Shown piece after piece: positions 46,916 to 59,068 of a stretch of 64,000 nucleotides of DNA. The first letter of the stretch is position 1; each line of letters starts with the position of its first letter. The DNA lies in assembly GCA_029204225.1 (NCBI GenBank), contig CM055095.1, positions 38,930,141-38,994,140 on the forward strand, written 5' to 3'. The position numbers and the translations under genes are program-made. The notes under the pieces are model-generated. The model saw nothing but the letters and a program-made list of their open reading frames with translations. It was not told the DNA's origin and did not search any database. Origin of the DNA: Diphasiastrum complanatum (Eukaryota > Streptophyta > Lycopodiopsida > Lycopodiales > Lycopodiaceae).

Positions 46916-47144
46916 TCAATACTTTTTTAAACTTCAATTGTTTTTCAATTTTTTGTTTTCAGCACTTAATTTGCTGAGATTTTTGAAAAAACACAGTAAA
47001 AAAAAAAAAGTAAAGCAAAAAATGATAAAAGACTGATGAGCAAAAGTCAAAAAGTCATCAGCATAGGAAAAAAGAAACACAGTAACTTTCTGATGGAAAA
47101 AGACTTATGCTTCCCTCGCCTCTGCTTCCAACCAAGGATAGTCT
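46916..47144 (+). other. Non-coding spacer after gypsy integrase
   Basis: T-rich then A-rich DNA including an A-run near 47001-47010. No gene recognised. Confidence 0.4.
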
Positions 47145-47966
47145 GTGACCATTGGGCCTACCATTTCCATTACAGCTACCCAGGCCGCCTCACCCCCACA
47201 CACCGAAGCCACCTCACCAAACACACAGTTCTTTATATATATGTTTGATGATTCCGACCCCCTTGGGGCTACCGAAATTTTTGAAATGCCTCAGAGACCT
47301 GCACCCTTTGAACTCCAATTCCTTGAAAGAGGATTCAGACATATCCATGAATCTACTGTTGGTGTTGAAGATGTCAGCCAGCAACCTCATACGGAAGATA
47401 GTCCAACCGCACTTCGGGTCGACAAAGCTGTAAAATCACCAAAACAGTTCGATGCCACAATGCCTGAAGGGTTTGAAGAGGAATTCCATTTTGAAGAAGA
47501 AGACGTAGTGGCACCTATTCCACGCCAACCAAGGACAGCTCCATCAGGTCCTCTTGTTGTTGCCGCCTCCACAACCGTCGATTTTGGGGATGCTCTAGGT
47601 TTGGTTTCAAGCCTTGCGCAAGTGATCTAGTCGATGCTGGATAAGAAGCAAGAAATGGAATAGAGAATCTCTGATCTGGGGTCCAAAAACACTCTAATCA
47701 GCCAGAAACTTGTCCAGCTAGTTCGAGAGTTGAAGATTGCCAAACAACACGAAGACAAGGCTGAAGCCGAAAAGAAGCTGGCCCAGCAACAAGCTGATCG
47801 CTTGGAAGAATACATCAACTCCCTTCAAAACTCCTTGACAACCGCATAGGATCAGGTGGATAAGGTCGTGCAGGATGTAAAGCAATAGGTGCAGCTGCTG
47901 AAGGGGCAATTACAAATGGCTGAACATGGAAGCAGCCCACTATGTGTAGCTTGCATCCTCCAATAG
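47145..47966 (+). pseudogene. Extra ORF downstream of gypsy integrase, coiled-coil protein
   Basis: One frame runs 274 codons from ATG 47145 (or ATG 47241, MFDDSDPLG) to 47966, broken only by four TAG codons at 47628, 47661, 47847 and 47886. The N-terminal half is acidic and Pro-rich (GFEEEFHFEEED). The C-terminal half is Lys/Glu/Gln-rich with leucine spacing suitable for a coiled coil (KLVQLVRELKIAKQ, KKLAQQQADRLEEY). No signal peptide or membrane segment is visible, so it does not look like an envelope protein. An extra ORF in this place is known from some plant gypsy lineages, but homology to them is not shown. Confidence 0.55.
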
Positions 47967-48060
47967 AGGAGGAGGCAATTTTCTCAAGAGACAAGCTCAA
48001 GGGCAAGGGAAAAGGCAAGTGGTCTAAAGTTCAAGATCAAGGTGAGCCTTCTACATTGAT
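47967..48060 (+). pseudogene. Copia Gag fragment (Copia-B-like)
   Basis: The + strand reads EEEAIFSRDKLKGKGKGKW, then SKVQDQGEPST, matching 34405-34495 of Copia-B just before its zinc knuckle. It is a fragment of about 30 codons joined on the right to the third copy of the non-retroviral module. Confidence 0.78.
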
Positions 48061-48400
48061 ATAAATCATAGTGTCCATATTGGATGTTTCACTATTTCTT
48101 ACATCAACTTTACATATGGACATGAAATTACTACTTGAAGATAAAGATAGGATCATAATAAATGGGTCCTTCCATGCTTTCACCTTTGATGTCTCTTTAA
48201 AAAAAGTAGCACACATGTAATATGTGAAAGTTATGAATGAGTGCATTCATGGATTCTCCATATTCCACCTCATGTGAGGTGTATGTGCCAAAAGACACCA
48301 TGAATGAGCCTCTATTGCCACTTTGTCGTGATCTAGAGATTAGCAATCATTATACCAACTACTTTGATGGAAACCTTCAACAAAAGAACATAGAATGGCA
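48061..48400 (-). other. Non-retroviral module (copy 3), antisense to the copia fragment
   Basis: On the minus strand GNRGSFMVSFGTY (near 48310), MNALIHN (near 48235) and CKVDVRNSETSNMDT (near 48080) match segments of copy 1 (28030-28290), and MNALIH resembles MNDAFIHK of copy 2. The open frame 48246-48037 covers the second half. It is in two frames. Nucleotide matches (AATGAGCCTC, ATTGCCA) support true homology. Confidence 0.6.
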
Positions 48401-48511
48401 ACTAAACTATACATTGTTCATGTTCAACCTTGTGGTACTTTCCACCAGTTTTTACAATAGAAAATATACTATTTGTATTCACCCCTAAGATCATTCACAA
48501 CAAGGTACCAA

Positions 48512-49216
48512 CTGTTGAAATTTCACAATTCTAGCTTGACTAGTTTTGGTCACATGCATTGTAATTGGCAAAATGGCCATGTAAATAGATGCCACACATG
48601 TCAAATCACATAGGATGCTTTCCAAAAACTTCATTCCTCATATTACATTGTGATAGTATCTTTGAAATGAGGCCAAAATTTGTTTAGATAGGCTAGAGAA
48701 ATTCTAGGATCTAAAAATAGCATGTTTTACATTGTTTTTGGATCTTGAGATCTTGACCCCAAGCTAGAGTGGATCCAATGTCCTATTAGGTTAGATATTA
48801 GGGTTAGGGTATGATAAGCTCAGAGGTACCCTAATATGCTAAGATCTGAGCTTGAAAAGTATAAATGTATGATGGGATCTCCATCCAAATATGAAGAAAA
48901 ATCAAGTTTTTCCACTTCTATCAACATTGTCTTTGGGTGGCGAGTTCTAGCGATTGGATGTGAGTGTTTTTATGCATAAATTACTTGATTTGGAAGGTAC
49001 TAAAGTTTTTTATAGGTCTGAAAAGCTTGTTGCTTTGTACTTTAGTGTGTTTGATCAAATCTATGTGCCTATTGTGAAGTAAAAGCCAAATTAGCTAGTT
49101 TTGGTAACTGGTCTTGATTCCAGCTCATAGTTTGGATCTAGATCTTTGATTTGTGCATCCTTCATCACTTTTAGGATTGATTGAGATTGAATTTGCTGTA
49201 AAATTTTGTCACCAAC
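48512..49216 (+). mobile_element. Possible LTR of the copia derivative at 47967
   Basis: Starts TGTTGAAATTTCACA and may end TTTGTCACCAACA. It contains GTATAAATGTATG near 48858, a TATA candidate. No polypurine tract or repeated partner was confirmed, so the limits are tentative. Confidence 0.35.
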
Positions 49217-49350
49217 AATCACACAACATCAATGTAGAGAAGAGGGAAGAATAGAAGTAAAAAAACTCTTCCAAATATGGTCAAATGATAATGAAATCAC
49301 AATGGTGGGTTCTCCACACATTACCTACTAGATATATGCATGAGATATGA

Positions 49351-50522
<1,172 letters not shown>

Positions 50523-52340
50523 CTTATGTGAGAGGTCGATATCTTCTTCTTCACTATCTGTCTCATCCAAAGCATCTTTGGAATGTGCATTTTGAACTTG
50601 ACGTTCTACAACAACCACATGTACTCCTCCCTTACGAGCTCTCTCATAGTTATCAATGGAATCATGTGGAAGCATGATTGGACAAACTCCCTAGTGAGTG
50701 ATATATCCATGATATCCTCCATTGCAATACCATTGTGCCAACGCCTGGGTGCATGGTCTAGCACCACACTAAACTTTGGGTCCATCTCATCAACAACATA
50801 AAAAACTTGGTGTACATATTCAGGCATTACAAATGGCTGGTTGTCAATATCTAATGCCTTCAGTACTTTGGTGGTATCCACCATTTGAAAACCATACTTA
50901 TATGTTCTCATCGTTGCATTGCTTCGAACAATGTTTGGTTTGTACCATTTACAATATAATAACATTGTCGAAAAAGATCCCAAATCTAGTTCCAATATGT
51001 GTATGATTCTTCCAAAGTATTGAAGCTTTGCCATGATTGGATTTTTGTCCTTGACACTACTACGACTCCAAGTATCAAAGTAGGCTGCAACTCCAGAGTC
51101 TTGTGTGACCTTGCCAATATCAGCCTTCTCGGTCCTGAAATGATACCCTTTGATGTTCATCATCGAATATGAGCGTGCAACTTGTAGAGGGCCTTGTGCA
51201 AGTTCAAATAATGTATTATCCACTTCTATTCCATTCTTTGATTGCTCTGAAAGCTGTTACATACAACAAAGATAGTTTGAATAAACATTGATAGTTTTTC
51301 ATGGAAAAATTTATATCACAGCATGCAAAAGAAATAGCTTCATAATGTACCTTCTTTGAAAGCCAACCAGGAAAATCTTGTGATAATTGAGCTTTTGACC
51401 TCTTTCTAACTAATCTTCAATACACGTACTTTCATTTTCAAACTCTTTGTACAAAATAGTATTTTTAATTTTTTGCAAATGTAAGTAACACCCAATTTTT
51501 TTAATATAAAATCAACATTAGATATTGCATGCATAATTAGTACATTGAGCAAGTTATCAAACATTGGTGGGTATCAATCAAGTGAAAGATAAAAAATCAT
51601 ACCTTTGCCATGGTCCAACAATTGCACTATTGTCGAAAAGACAAAGGTGTGCTTGCTTGAGCATTACATGAGGAAGGTAGAACCTACTTCCCTTGCCCTT
51701 CAACTCATGTCCATAATCATCCACGTTATCCACCCCTATTGTCATAGCACGTGCATCTCATACTCTCTTTGAAATTCCATCAAAGTCTCTCCAATACTCA
51801 GTTGAGAATCCAATTGCTTCTTCTATAGCATAGCCTTCTGCCATGCTTCCTTCAGGCCTTGCTACATTTTTCACAAAGGATTTCATTTTTTTCATGTACC
51901 TCTCAAAGGGATACATCCATCTCAATTGTACTGGGCCAGATAAATTTATTTGCTCCACAACATGAATAACCAAATGAGACATCATATCAAAAAATGTTGG
52001 TGGAAATGCCTTCTCCAAGCAGCATAGGAAGAAGAAGGCTCAACCGTATGATTGCAAAACGGACCCCCTCAGATAATGAATATTGAATTGCAAGAGGAAG
52101 CAATTGTGTAGAAAAATGTGATAATCATGCAACTTCATTGCAACCAACCTATCATTGAGTAAATGTTTTTTCAATGATGCACAATATCCAGTTGGTACTT
52201 GAATCTTGAATAAGACATCCAAAAATCGTTTCTTTTCCTCTTTTGTGAACGTGTAGGGTGCAGTTGGAAGCAAAAAATTGTCGTTGGCTCCTTGTTGTTT
52301 TGGCATATAAGTGAAAGTAATTGTGAAGTGTTCTCTGAGT
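50523..52340 (-). pseudogene. CACTA (En/Spm-type) transposase, 3' half
   Basis: Minus-strand order: LPTAPYTFTKEEKKRFLD and KLHDYHIFLH (52300-52100); FPPTFFDMMSHLVIH, LRWMYPFERYMK and RPEGSMAEGYAIEEAI (52018-51758), a DUF4218-type region; GKGSRFYLPHVMLKQAH (near 51690); then HFRTEKADIGKVTQDSGVA and HILELDLGSF (51223-50950), a DUF4216-type region; and an acidic end EEEDIDLSHKE with TAA at ~50523. An intron is suggested between SKK (GT donor near 51350) and LSEQSKNG (near 51250). Stops and a frameshift near 50675 break it. The catalytic N-terminal half is absent. Confidence 0.83.
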
Positions 52341-53599
52341 GTAGCATACAGTGGGCCCCGATGGAGGCGAGTGCCGACTGCATTTGGGCTTTTTCCATGG
52401 TGGCACAACGATAGGAATCTCATCATTGGAGTCATCAATATGTGCTCGAGTCCGGAAGAAGCTAGTGGGAAGCAGCTGCTGGGAGTCTAACCCCAGGTGA
52501 TCTGGTATAGCCAAATGAGACTAACGAAGAGTAAGCATCTCACGAACAAGAAGTCCCAAGCAACGAGCACTCGGATAGGAGACAAAACTGCGAAGTGTAT
52601 GTTGGCCATCGTGAAAGATACAATAATACCTCTCCCATATCTCATAATACAACGGACATCTAAGGAGAAAATGGGCTTCATCTTCCACCTCCTACAACGA
52701 GCACAAGCGACATAGACGATACTCCTGGGGGATATCCCATGCACGACCGGCCTCAATAGTGAGCTGATGAGAGGAAATGTGCAACTGCGCAAGACGATAG
52801 CGCAGGCCGTGTGATAGGGGCTGTGAAAAATAGAGCAGCAACAATGGCAAACCAGAAGGATCCAGAGAGAGAAAGTGTGTCCGGTAATAGCTCAGTCAAA
52901 TACGGGAAGATGGGAGGGAGCTCCAAGTCTGCTACATATATCGACAAATAAATAGCCTCGGATATATGAATGCATACCATGAGGAAGATCCATGATAGAG
53001 ATGCCCAGATGTCGTAAGAGATCAAACGCCTGTTGGTACTAGGATAGCTTGGCATGGGAATCAGCTAGGACATGTGAAGAAGTAACCGCAGCAAATATGT
53101 ATCTATCCGGGTGAGATGCATGAATATCTTGAATCCGCTGAAGAAAAAGAATAAGGCGGAAAAATCCCTCAAGGATGATCAGAGGAGTAGCAAACTCAGC
53201 ACATAGGATATAATGAGGGGTGGTAGTCTTGGTACGTATCATGCAACCCAACATAGTGGCCTAAATGCGGGAGATGTCTGCCCCCCAGTCTCGGAGAGAA
53301 AGTCCTAGCAACTAGATCTTGGAGGCATACATCACTGTTGGGACCACCTGTGTGTGAAACAACTGGCATCTAGTAGCCGGATCAAAAATATGATTCATTG
53401 TACAACCACGCTTGAACTGGACCAATGCTGAAAGGCCGGAGGAAATGTGCGCAAATGCAGCCTAGCGAAAACCAAGAAGGGGCCCAGTAAACAGGACTCC
53501 CAAGTAAGTATAAGAGACAACAATGTCAACTTCCTGGCCATCATAGAAGAATTGATAATTGTGAAGGCTTTGTCAATTGGTGTTGAAAATCATGATCTT

Positions 53600-54625
53600 T
53601 GTCTTTGCTAAGTTAACAGAGAGACCCCAAGCAACACAAAACCAAAGTAGGACCTATAACATTGCAACCCTTCTGGTGAGGAAGAAAGTAGGACAATTTC
53701 ATCAGCATAAAACAGAATGGGGATGAGCAAATGAGCCAGCAGACAACCATCTCCACCTTCTTCATGAATGATGCACTCAAGATCATCAATATAAAGTAAA
53801 AATAGCGGAGGGGATAGTGGACAACCTTGCTTGACACCAACAATGCTACGGATCAGAGAAGACATGCTAGAACTCTCTCATACAGAGCAACCACTGCCGT
53901 GAGAATAGAGTTGGAAAAGCCAAGCTGATGTAGTTTGCTGATCAAAAGATGACGGGGAACAATATCAAAGGCCTTAGAGAGATCAACAAAACAAGCAATA
54001 CTTTCTTGCCCATATGCTTTGCCTCCTCAATGATACTACGTAGAGTGTGGACATGATCAAGAGTGCTATAATCCCGGCAGAAGCCAGTCTGGCCAGTCGC
54101 ATACAATAGTTGAGAATCAGCCTCTGCCGTAACGAAGTTCTGGAAAATAGTGGCGCACAACTTGGCCATGGTATGACCAATCATAATAGTGCGATAGTTG
54201 TGGACATTCATGGCGTCGCCTGCTTTAAAAATGGGATGAAGGAGATTGGTGGCCCAAGGTATGGGGAAACTATCAATGACAGAGTGGTTGAAACAGCGGG
54301 CCAGGAAAGGGCAGGTGAGTTTGGCAATTGATTTGAGGAGCTCGGATGAAATGAGGTCAATGTCAGACGTACGATTGTTCTTGAGTTTGCAGATGGTGGC
54401 TTCAACCATGTCAGGAGAAAAGACGTCACAGTGAGTAGGACGAGAAGAAAGAGAGATGGAAGGGTGAGTAGTTGTATATAGGTTGGTTGCATAGTCGACC
54501 CATGATTGAAGAGGGATGGGTGCAATGGATAGGGGCATATGAAGAAAGATCTTCCAAAAAGTAGTCGAGGAAGCAGAGTGGAGGGAGCAAAGGAGGTAGG
54601 AGGAATGTGAAGAAAAGTAGGCCAC
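53600..54625 (-). pseudogene. LINE reverse transcriptase, catalytic box altered
   Basis: PIFKAGDAMNVHNYRTIMI, QTGFCRDYSTLDHVHTL, then in another frame CFVDLSKAFDIVPRHLL (motif A intact), VKQGCPLSPPLFLLYIDDL, and ILFYADEIVLLSSS. The catalytic box is YADE instead of YADD. Frames change near 53995 and 53870. The N-terminal stretch (54625-54480) is the link to the endonuclease. Confidence 0.87.
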
Positions 54626-54652
54626 TTTCTTTTTGCGGAAAAGGGAATGAAA

Positions 54653-55790
54653 CTATTTTTTTATGGAAGAAGACAATGTAAAATTGGAGAATTTGATAAA
54701 TTTGACATATTTCTGGAAGAAAGAACAGTCGTTGTCATACCATTTATAATGGGTACGACAATGAGAAGAGAAGCGGCGAGGGGGCGCAATGGCATGAGCA
54801 GCAGTAGTCAAGGCATGTGTTAAAAATGAGGCTTGGGTAGTGACATCAGAGGAGGAAGGAAAGTGGGCCAAAAGAGGAGAGACATGGGCAACATAGGCCT
54901 GGAATTGATGAGGAGGTATACGATAGTGGGTGGGTCGAACAAATAGGGAAGGTGGAGGAGAAGGCAGACTTGGCGCTGAGGAGAAGGAGAGGTAGAGCAG
55001 AGAGTGATCAGCGAGGACGGGGGTAGAGATGGTGAAGGATGCCAGGTGGGGCAACAAAGCAGGAGATGCAATGAAATAGTCCACTGCGCTGTGACCGCCA
55101 CCAAATGGGTGGCAAGTATATGCAGAGGAGGATAGCCATTGAAGAATACCATTGAGGATAATGAGACCGTGTGCTTGAGCCAACCTCAGAAGCTGTTCCC
55201 CAAAAGGAGTAACTGTCGCTGATGAGTTCTGAGAATAACGGGCATACGAGGTATCCAACGGATGAAGAGAGAGTGTGTCAGCATAGAAGTCAGTCTGGCG
55301 AGCGGCTGTGCATGCGTTAAAGTCCCTTGCAAGCAATATGTTACCTTGTAGAGAGAGTCTAGCAACGCCGTCAAAAAGGCCTGAAAAGGATCACCTCCCA
55401 AATCCATAAACACGAAATCGTGGGGAGCAAAGTAGCACATTGCAACAAACAAGTCCTGGTCCCCAGCCCCAAGAGGGATGCAATAATCTAAAGCCACAAG
55501 TAACAGCCATAAGTATCCTGAGACACCAACCGAATAGAAGGAGCACCGACCTATGACAAACATGCAACTCCACTAGAGGCCCGAAGTATCCTGCCCTGTA
55601 GCATAGGTCGTGGAGAGAAATCCATTGAAAACCAGAAATGTGTGGAAGTGGGTGTGTGGAAGACTCATATGTCTCTGCAAAAAGGAGAAAATCAGTCGAA
55701 CACAAATAGGTGTCAAGATCAACCGTTGTAGAAGAGGTGGAGAGGCCGTCACAATTCCAAAAACCGAATGTGACACTAGTTGGGGCTATC
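54653..55790 (-). pseudogene. LINE APE-type endonuclease
   Basis: Starts around GFWNCDGLSTSS (55760), with FLLFAETYESS (55680), then in other frames DFNACTAARQTDF (55320), and GGHSAVDYFIASPALL and VLADHSLLYLSF (55110-54985). The last two match the S-x-x-D-Y and S/A-D-H motifs of APE endonucleases. Frameshifts near 55400-55340 and elsewhere break the protein. Confidence 0.78.
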
Positions 55791-55792
55791 GG

Positions 55793-55796
<4 letters not shown>

Positions 55797-55881
<85 letters not shown>
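55797..55881. repeat. (GA)n microsatellite, ~85 bp
   Basis: Perfect GA repeat lying at the 5' edge of the LINE. Open frames of Arg-Glu repeats through it are artefacts. Confidence 0.97.
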
Positions 55882-55883
<2 letters not shown>

Positions 55884-57110
55884 CATGATGGAAGGACGTT
55901 GACGTTTTTCTGATGGAACTTATGCAAACTTGTGGAATCCCGTCACAACAAATGCCAGGAGCTTAAGCCAAATGATTGAATTATGGATCACCAAAAACAA
56001 CGTGAAAATCTGTGTGGATGATAAGATACCTACACATGCATGCATAAATATACGATATGTTCTCAACATGGATCTCCATCATAGAAGTAATAAGTTATGC
56101 GACAATCAATGATCAAAAGCCACCGTTGTCACTCCACAGCCATTTACGAAGGAGTTGTTATTCACCCAAGCAAAAATTAGAATTATAGACCTTAAATGTT
56201 AAACTCCAAACATGATTGAGTGAAAAGAAAACTTGATGAGATATGTCAGCAATTGTATGGGATATATATCAGCAACCATAGCAGCCGTATACGACTTGAA
56301 ATAAGTACGCCTGGAGAGTAACAAGGAGAGAATTGAAGCTGAAAGACGCTAGCTTTAGAGGGGCCTCAACTTAGGAACTACCAATGTACTGTGATCTCAA
56401 CTTTCTTTAGCGCACGTGAAGTCTTCTCATTAATTTAACAAAAAGAGTATTTGAGATACTAGGCTTGAGTTTCATAGAAAGACGTGAAAGTAATGAAGCG
56501 CCTTCAGGAACAAGTTTCGTGAAAAACCAGCTTGCACCGATTCTTACACAATACCACGTAAAGCATTTAAAAGTTCAAGATCAGCAAAAACGAGATGAAT
56601 AATGCCCATGTGCACCACTTCTTATTTAGTCGTGAATAGCTTTGCTTTTGCTTTTTGGGTATTCTACAACGTGTCATTGCTTTTTTTAATGGTTTTACTT
56701 TTTCCGGTTATCTATTATGCATTCGTTCTTTGCATGAGCCATTCTGTTTTTATGAATTTACTTTTTGCGCTTCAACGATCTGCATAGTTTGCATGCCGAA
56801 ATTTTGGATGCCAACTGATACATATTTTATTTTGACCCTCAACAAAGGTACAGTTTAGACAACCCCAAAGATTATCCTTTAACATTGACTTTTATTCATA
56901 ACTCCATTGACCGAACTCAACGCATAGTTAATGTCGGTCAATGGACCGACTTGCTTGTTTACATTCTATTAATCTTCACAAAACGTTAAAATATGAGAAT
57001 ATGACATGGCAATGCCTTTGTGTACAATACCACATCTTCTTGTTTGTGATATGAAATTTATTTTCTTTCAACTACGATACAAGATTCCAATAAAATCAAA
57101 AGTACGAAAT
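55882..57110. other. Unassigned, no gene recognised
   Basis: Mixed-composition DNA with only short open frames on both strands and no recognisable domain. It separates the LINE from the P450 remnant and may include decayed 3' flank of that gene. Confidence 0.4.
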
Positions 57111-57121
57111 TTGCATAGTAG

Positions 57122-58033
57122 TCAATTGGCTTTTATACGGATTTGCACGCCATCCTTTGGCTTGGGAACTGCGAATTGACTAGGTGCATGCACATACGCA
57201 GAGGACAGTTCGAAGCTGAATCTTTGGAGAAGCTTGCAAAGCACAACTTTCGCTTCCATGAGTGCAAAGACTTGGCCAATGCAGATTCGAGGACCTATGG
57301 AAAAGGGCATGAATGCCGAGGGATGCCTGGATGCATTGGCAATACCGTCTGAGAACCGCTCTGGATTGAATTCATCTGCATCCTGCCCCCACAATTGCTT
57401 TTGTATTTCTCATGAGACCTTGGCATTATCCAAATGGAAGCCAAGATTAAGAATGCGCCTCTGCCGAGCCACTTTTCTCCACTGGACTGTGCCAAACCAT
57501 CTCCAAGCAAATATCTGTAAGAACTGGGTGACAACTTGTGAAAGTGCCCACATTTATTAATCAAAATTTCCTTGATCAGCTCGGGATCAGTGATGGTCAA
57601 TCTTACTTGAGATCCGGTGGAGTATACAAATGTTTCTCCTGTGAAGGGAGCGTTGTAGCGTTAAGACTTAAGAGTATGGGACAAAGTCCGACAAATAAAT
57701 GAATTAAATGTAATTGGCAAAAACAAAATAACAATTGCAAAGATAGTGGACGATATTTTCACCATAGATCTTAGACCATGCTGTGTAGTATGGGAGGATG
57801 TATGGCACTATTTCATTCGATGGGGGATTTGTCCGCGTAAAGCTTGCCTCTGCCAGCAGCCGATTCAGTTCATACAGATTCCCAACAATTGGTCTGAATG
57901 GCGGCCCTTTCAATCCCTGCGCTTCGAGACGCTTGTAAATTTGCAAAGGGTGCCACCATAGATCTCTTACCAGGCATGTCACACCAAAAGTGCATGCTAC
58001 TCCGGCTAGAACCATCAGCCATTCAGCATACAT
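57122..58033 (-). pseudogene. Cytochrome P450 pseudogene, CYP72-clan-like, core deleted
   Basis: Exon 1 (58033-57763) gives a membrane anchor (MYAEWLMVLAGVACTFGV), the hinge KGPPFRPIVGNLYEL and PYYTAWSKIYG. A 124-bp intron with GT (57762) and AG (57639) joins it in phase to exon 2 (57638 leftward): ETFVYSTGSQVRLTITDPEL, FHKLSPSSYRYLLGDGLA, GEKW. A one-base loss after GEKW near 57475 shifts the frame of RQRRILNLGFHLDNAK. The sequence then jumps to LWGQDADEFNPERF and the haem-binding loop FSIGPRICIG (57270-57306), ending in IRIKAN. About 200 or more residues are missing, including the I-helix and the K-helix ExxR, so no enzyme can be made. P450s of this type are ER-bound monooxygenases; the substrate is not predictable. 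Confidence 0.88.
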
Positions 58034-58489
58034 TGCGCCAGATCACAGAGTCGTTATCGGGCAGGACTTCTGCAAGTAGTTGATTGTTGGCAGCGCCGTT
58101 AGGCTCTCGCTGAATAATATGCATTTGCTACGACCGGCCACTGGTCACCACCATAAGAACCTCTAGTGTAAGTATAATTTGACTTGGATCTATCAATCAT
58201 ATATAAACATATGGCAATCTTTGGCCAAAAATACAAATAAAGACTACATTCTTCCAAGCAAGCATCCAAGTTGAAGGCCGGCCTCACAAGTTCCTAGAAT
58301 GATCCTCTTTTACTTCCTTGATTTTCCAAGGATACAATCCACTTATGCACGATTTGATTTGATACACATTATGGGACAATTGAGGTTTTGTCATCATGCT
58401 TATTAGCCGAGAGACTCCCAGTAAATGGGTGCCACTTGGTCAAGATAGTGAAGAAATTGGCACTCTGAACGAAAGAATATTTATTTTTG

Positions 58490-58491
<2 letters not shown>
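58034..58491. other. Upstream flank of the P450 remnant, nothing recognised
   Basis: It contains 'CATATATAAACATATGG' near 58196-58212, which could be the old promoter region on the minus strand. No gene is seen. Confidence 0.3.

Positions 58492-58537
<46 letters not shown>
58492..58537. repeat. (CT)n microsatellite, ~46 bp
   Basis: Perfect CT repeat. Confidence 0.95.
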
Positions 58538-58539
<2 letters not shown>

Positions 58540-58695
58540 TTCTTCATGTGCTATGCAGGTGAAGGCGAGGTCACCGCTCCCAACGACGATTCCATACTAC
58601 AACCGATCCTACAAGGGGTTCAACTAGTTTATTAAAAGTTGATGTATGGAGGAAGCTTGACAGTATGATTGAAATTTTAAGAAAAGATATATTTT

Positions 58696-58884
58696 ATGAC
58701 TTTTAAGGCACCTTCGCCTTTTTCGCTCCTTAGCGAAAAATGCGACACACTGGCCAAGTGGCCAGAATATCTTAGAAATCATTTTAAGGCACCTTCGTCT
58801 TTTTCGCTACCTTGAATCTAAGGGCACCTTAGGAATTTACATACCTTCAGTCTAAGGGCACCTTCGTGTTTTTCGGCTTTTTCA
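58696..58884. repeat. Short dispersed repeat AAGGCACCTTCG...TTTTTCG
   Basis: The word TTTTAAGGCACCTTCGCCTT with a following TTTCGCT recurs at about 58700, 58780 and, as AAGGGCACCTT, at 58820 and 58855. It looks like three to four decayed copies of a unit of about 40-80 bp. Confidence 0.6.
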
Positions 58885-59068
58885 TGTTTTGCTACATTAG
58901 CTGACCGACGTCGCCAACTTATTAACAACCCTAATGTCATGTGCCAAATCTAAGCAAATAGCAATTACAATGGAAGTAAAGCTAAGAGCAAGAAAAGTAC
59001 AAAGCATTCAAGATAGCATATCCATAGAAAGCTAGAAACAATGAGATCTCAATGGAATCACATTAGCC

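Larger units (their letters stand above)
52480..55790 (-). mobile_element. LINE (non-LTR retrotransposon), decayed
   Basis: Endonuclease, reverse transcriptase and a C-terminal Cys/His motif follow in LINE order on the minus strand. The C-terminal part near 52600-52720 reads CRLC then EVEDEAHFLLRCPLYYE, the zinc-binding end of many LINEs. Several frame changes and stops occur. The 5' end lies near 55790, immediately beside a (GA)n repeat. No poly(A) tail is seen at the 3' end, which passes into CACTA sequence somewhere in 52340-52480. The clade is not assigned. Confidence 0.86.

Noticed and set aside
47145-47966. Envelope-type gene of an errantivirus-like gypsy element
   Set aside because: The position fits, but there is no signal peptide, transmembrane segment or glycoprotein-like Cys pattern; the coiled-coil, acidic composition argues against it.
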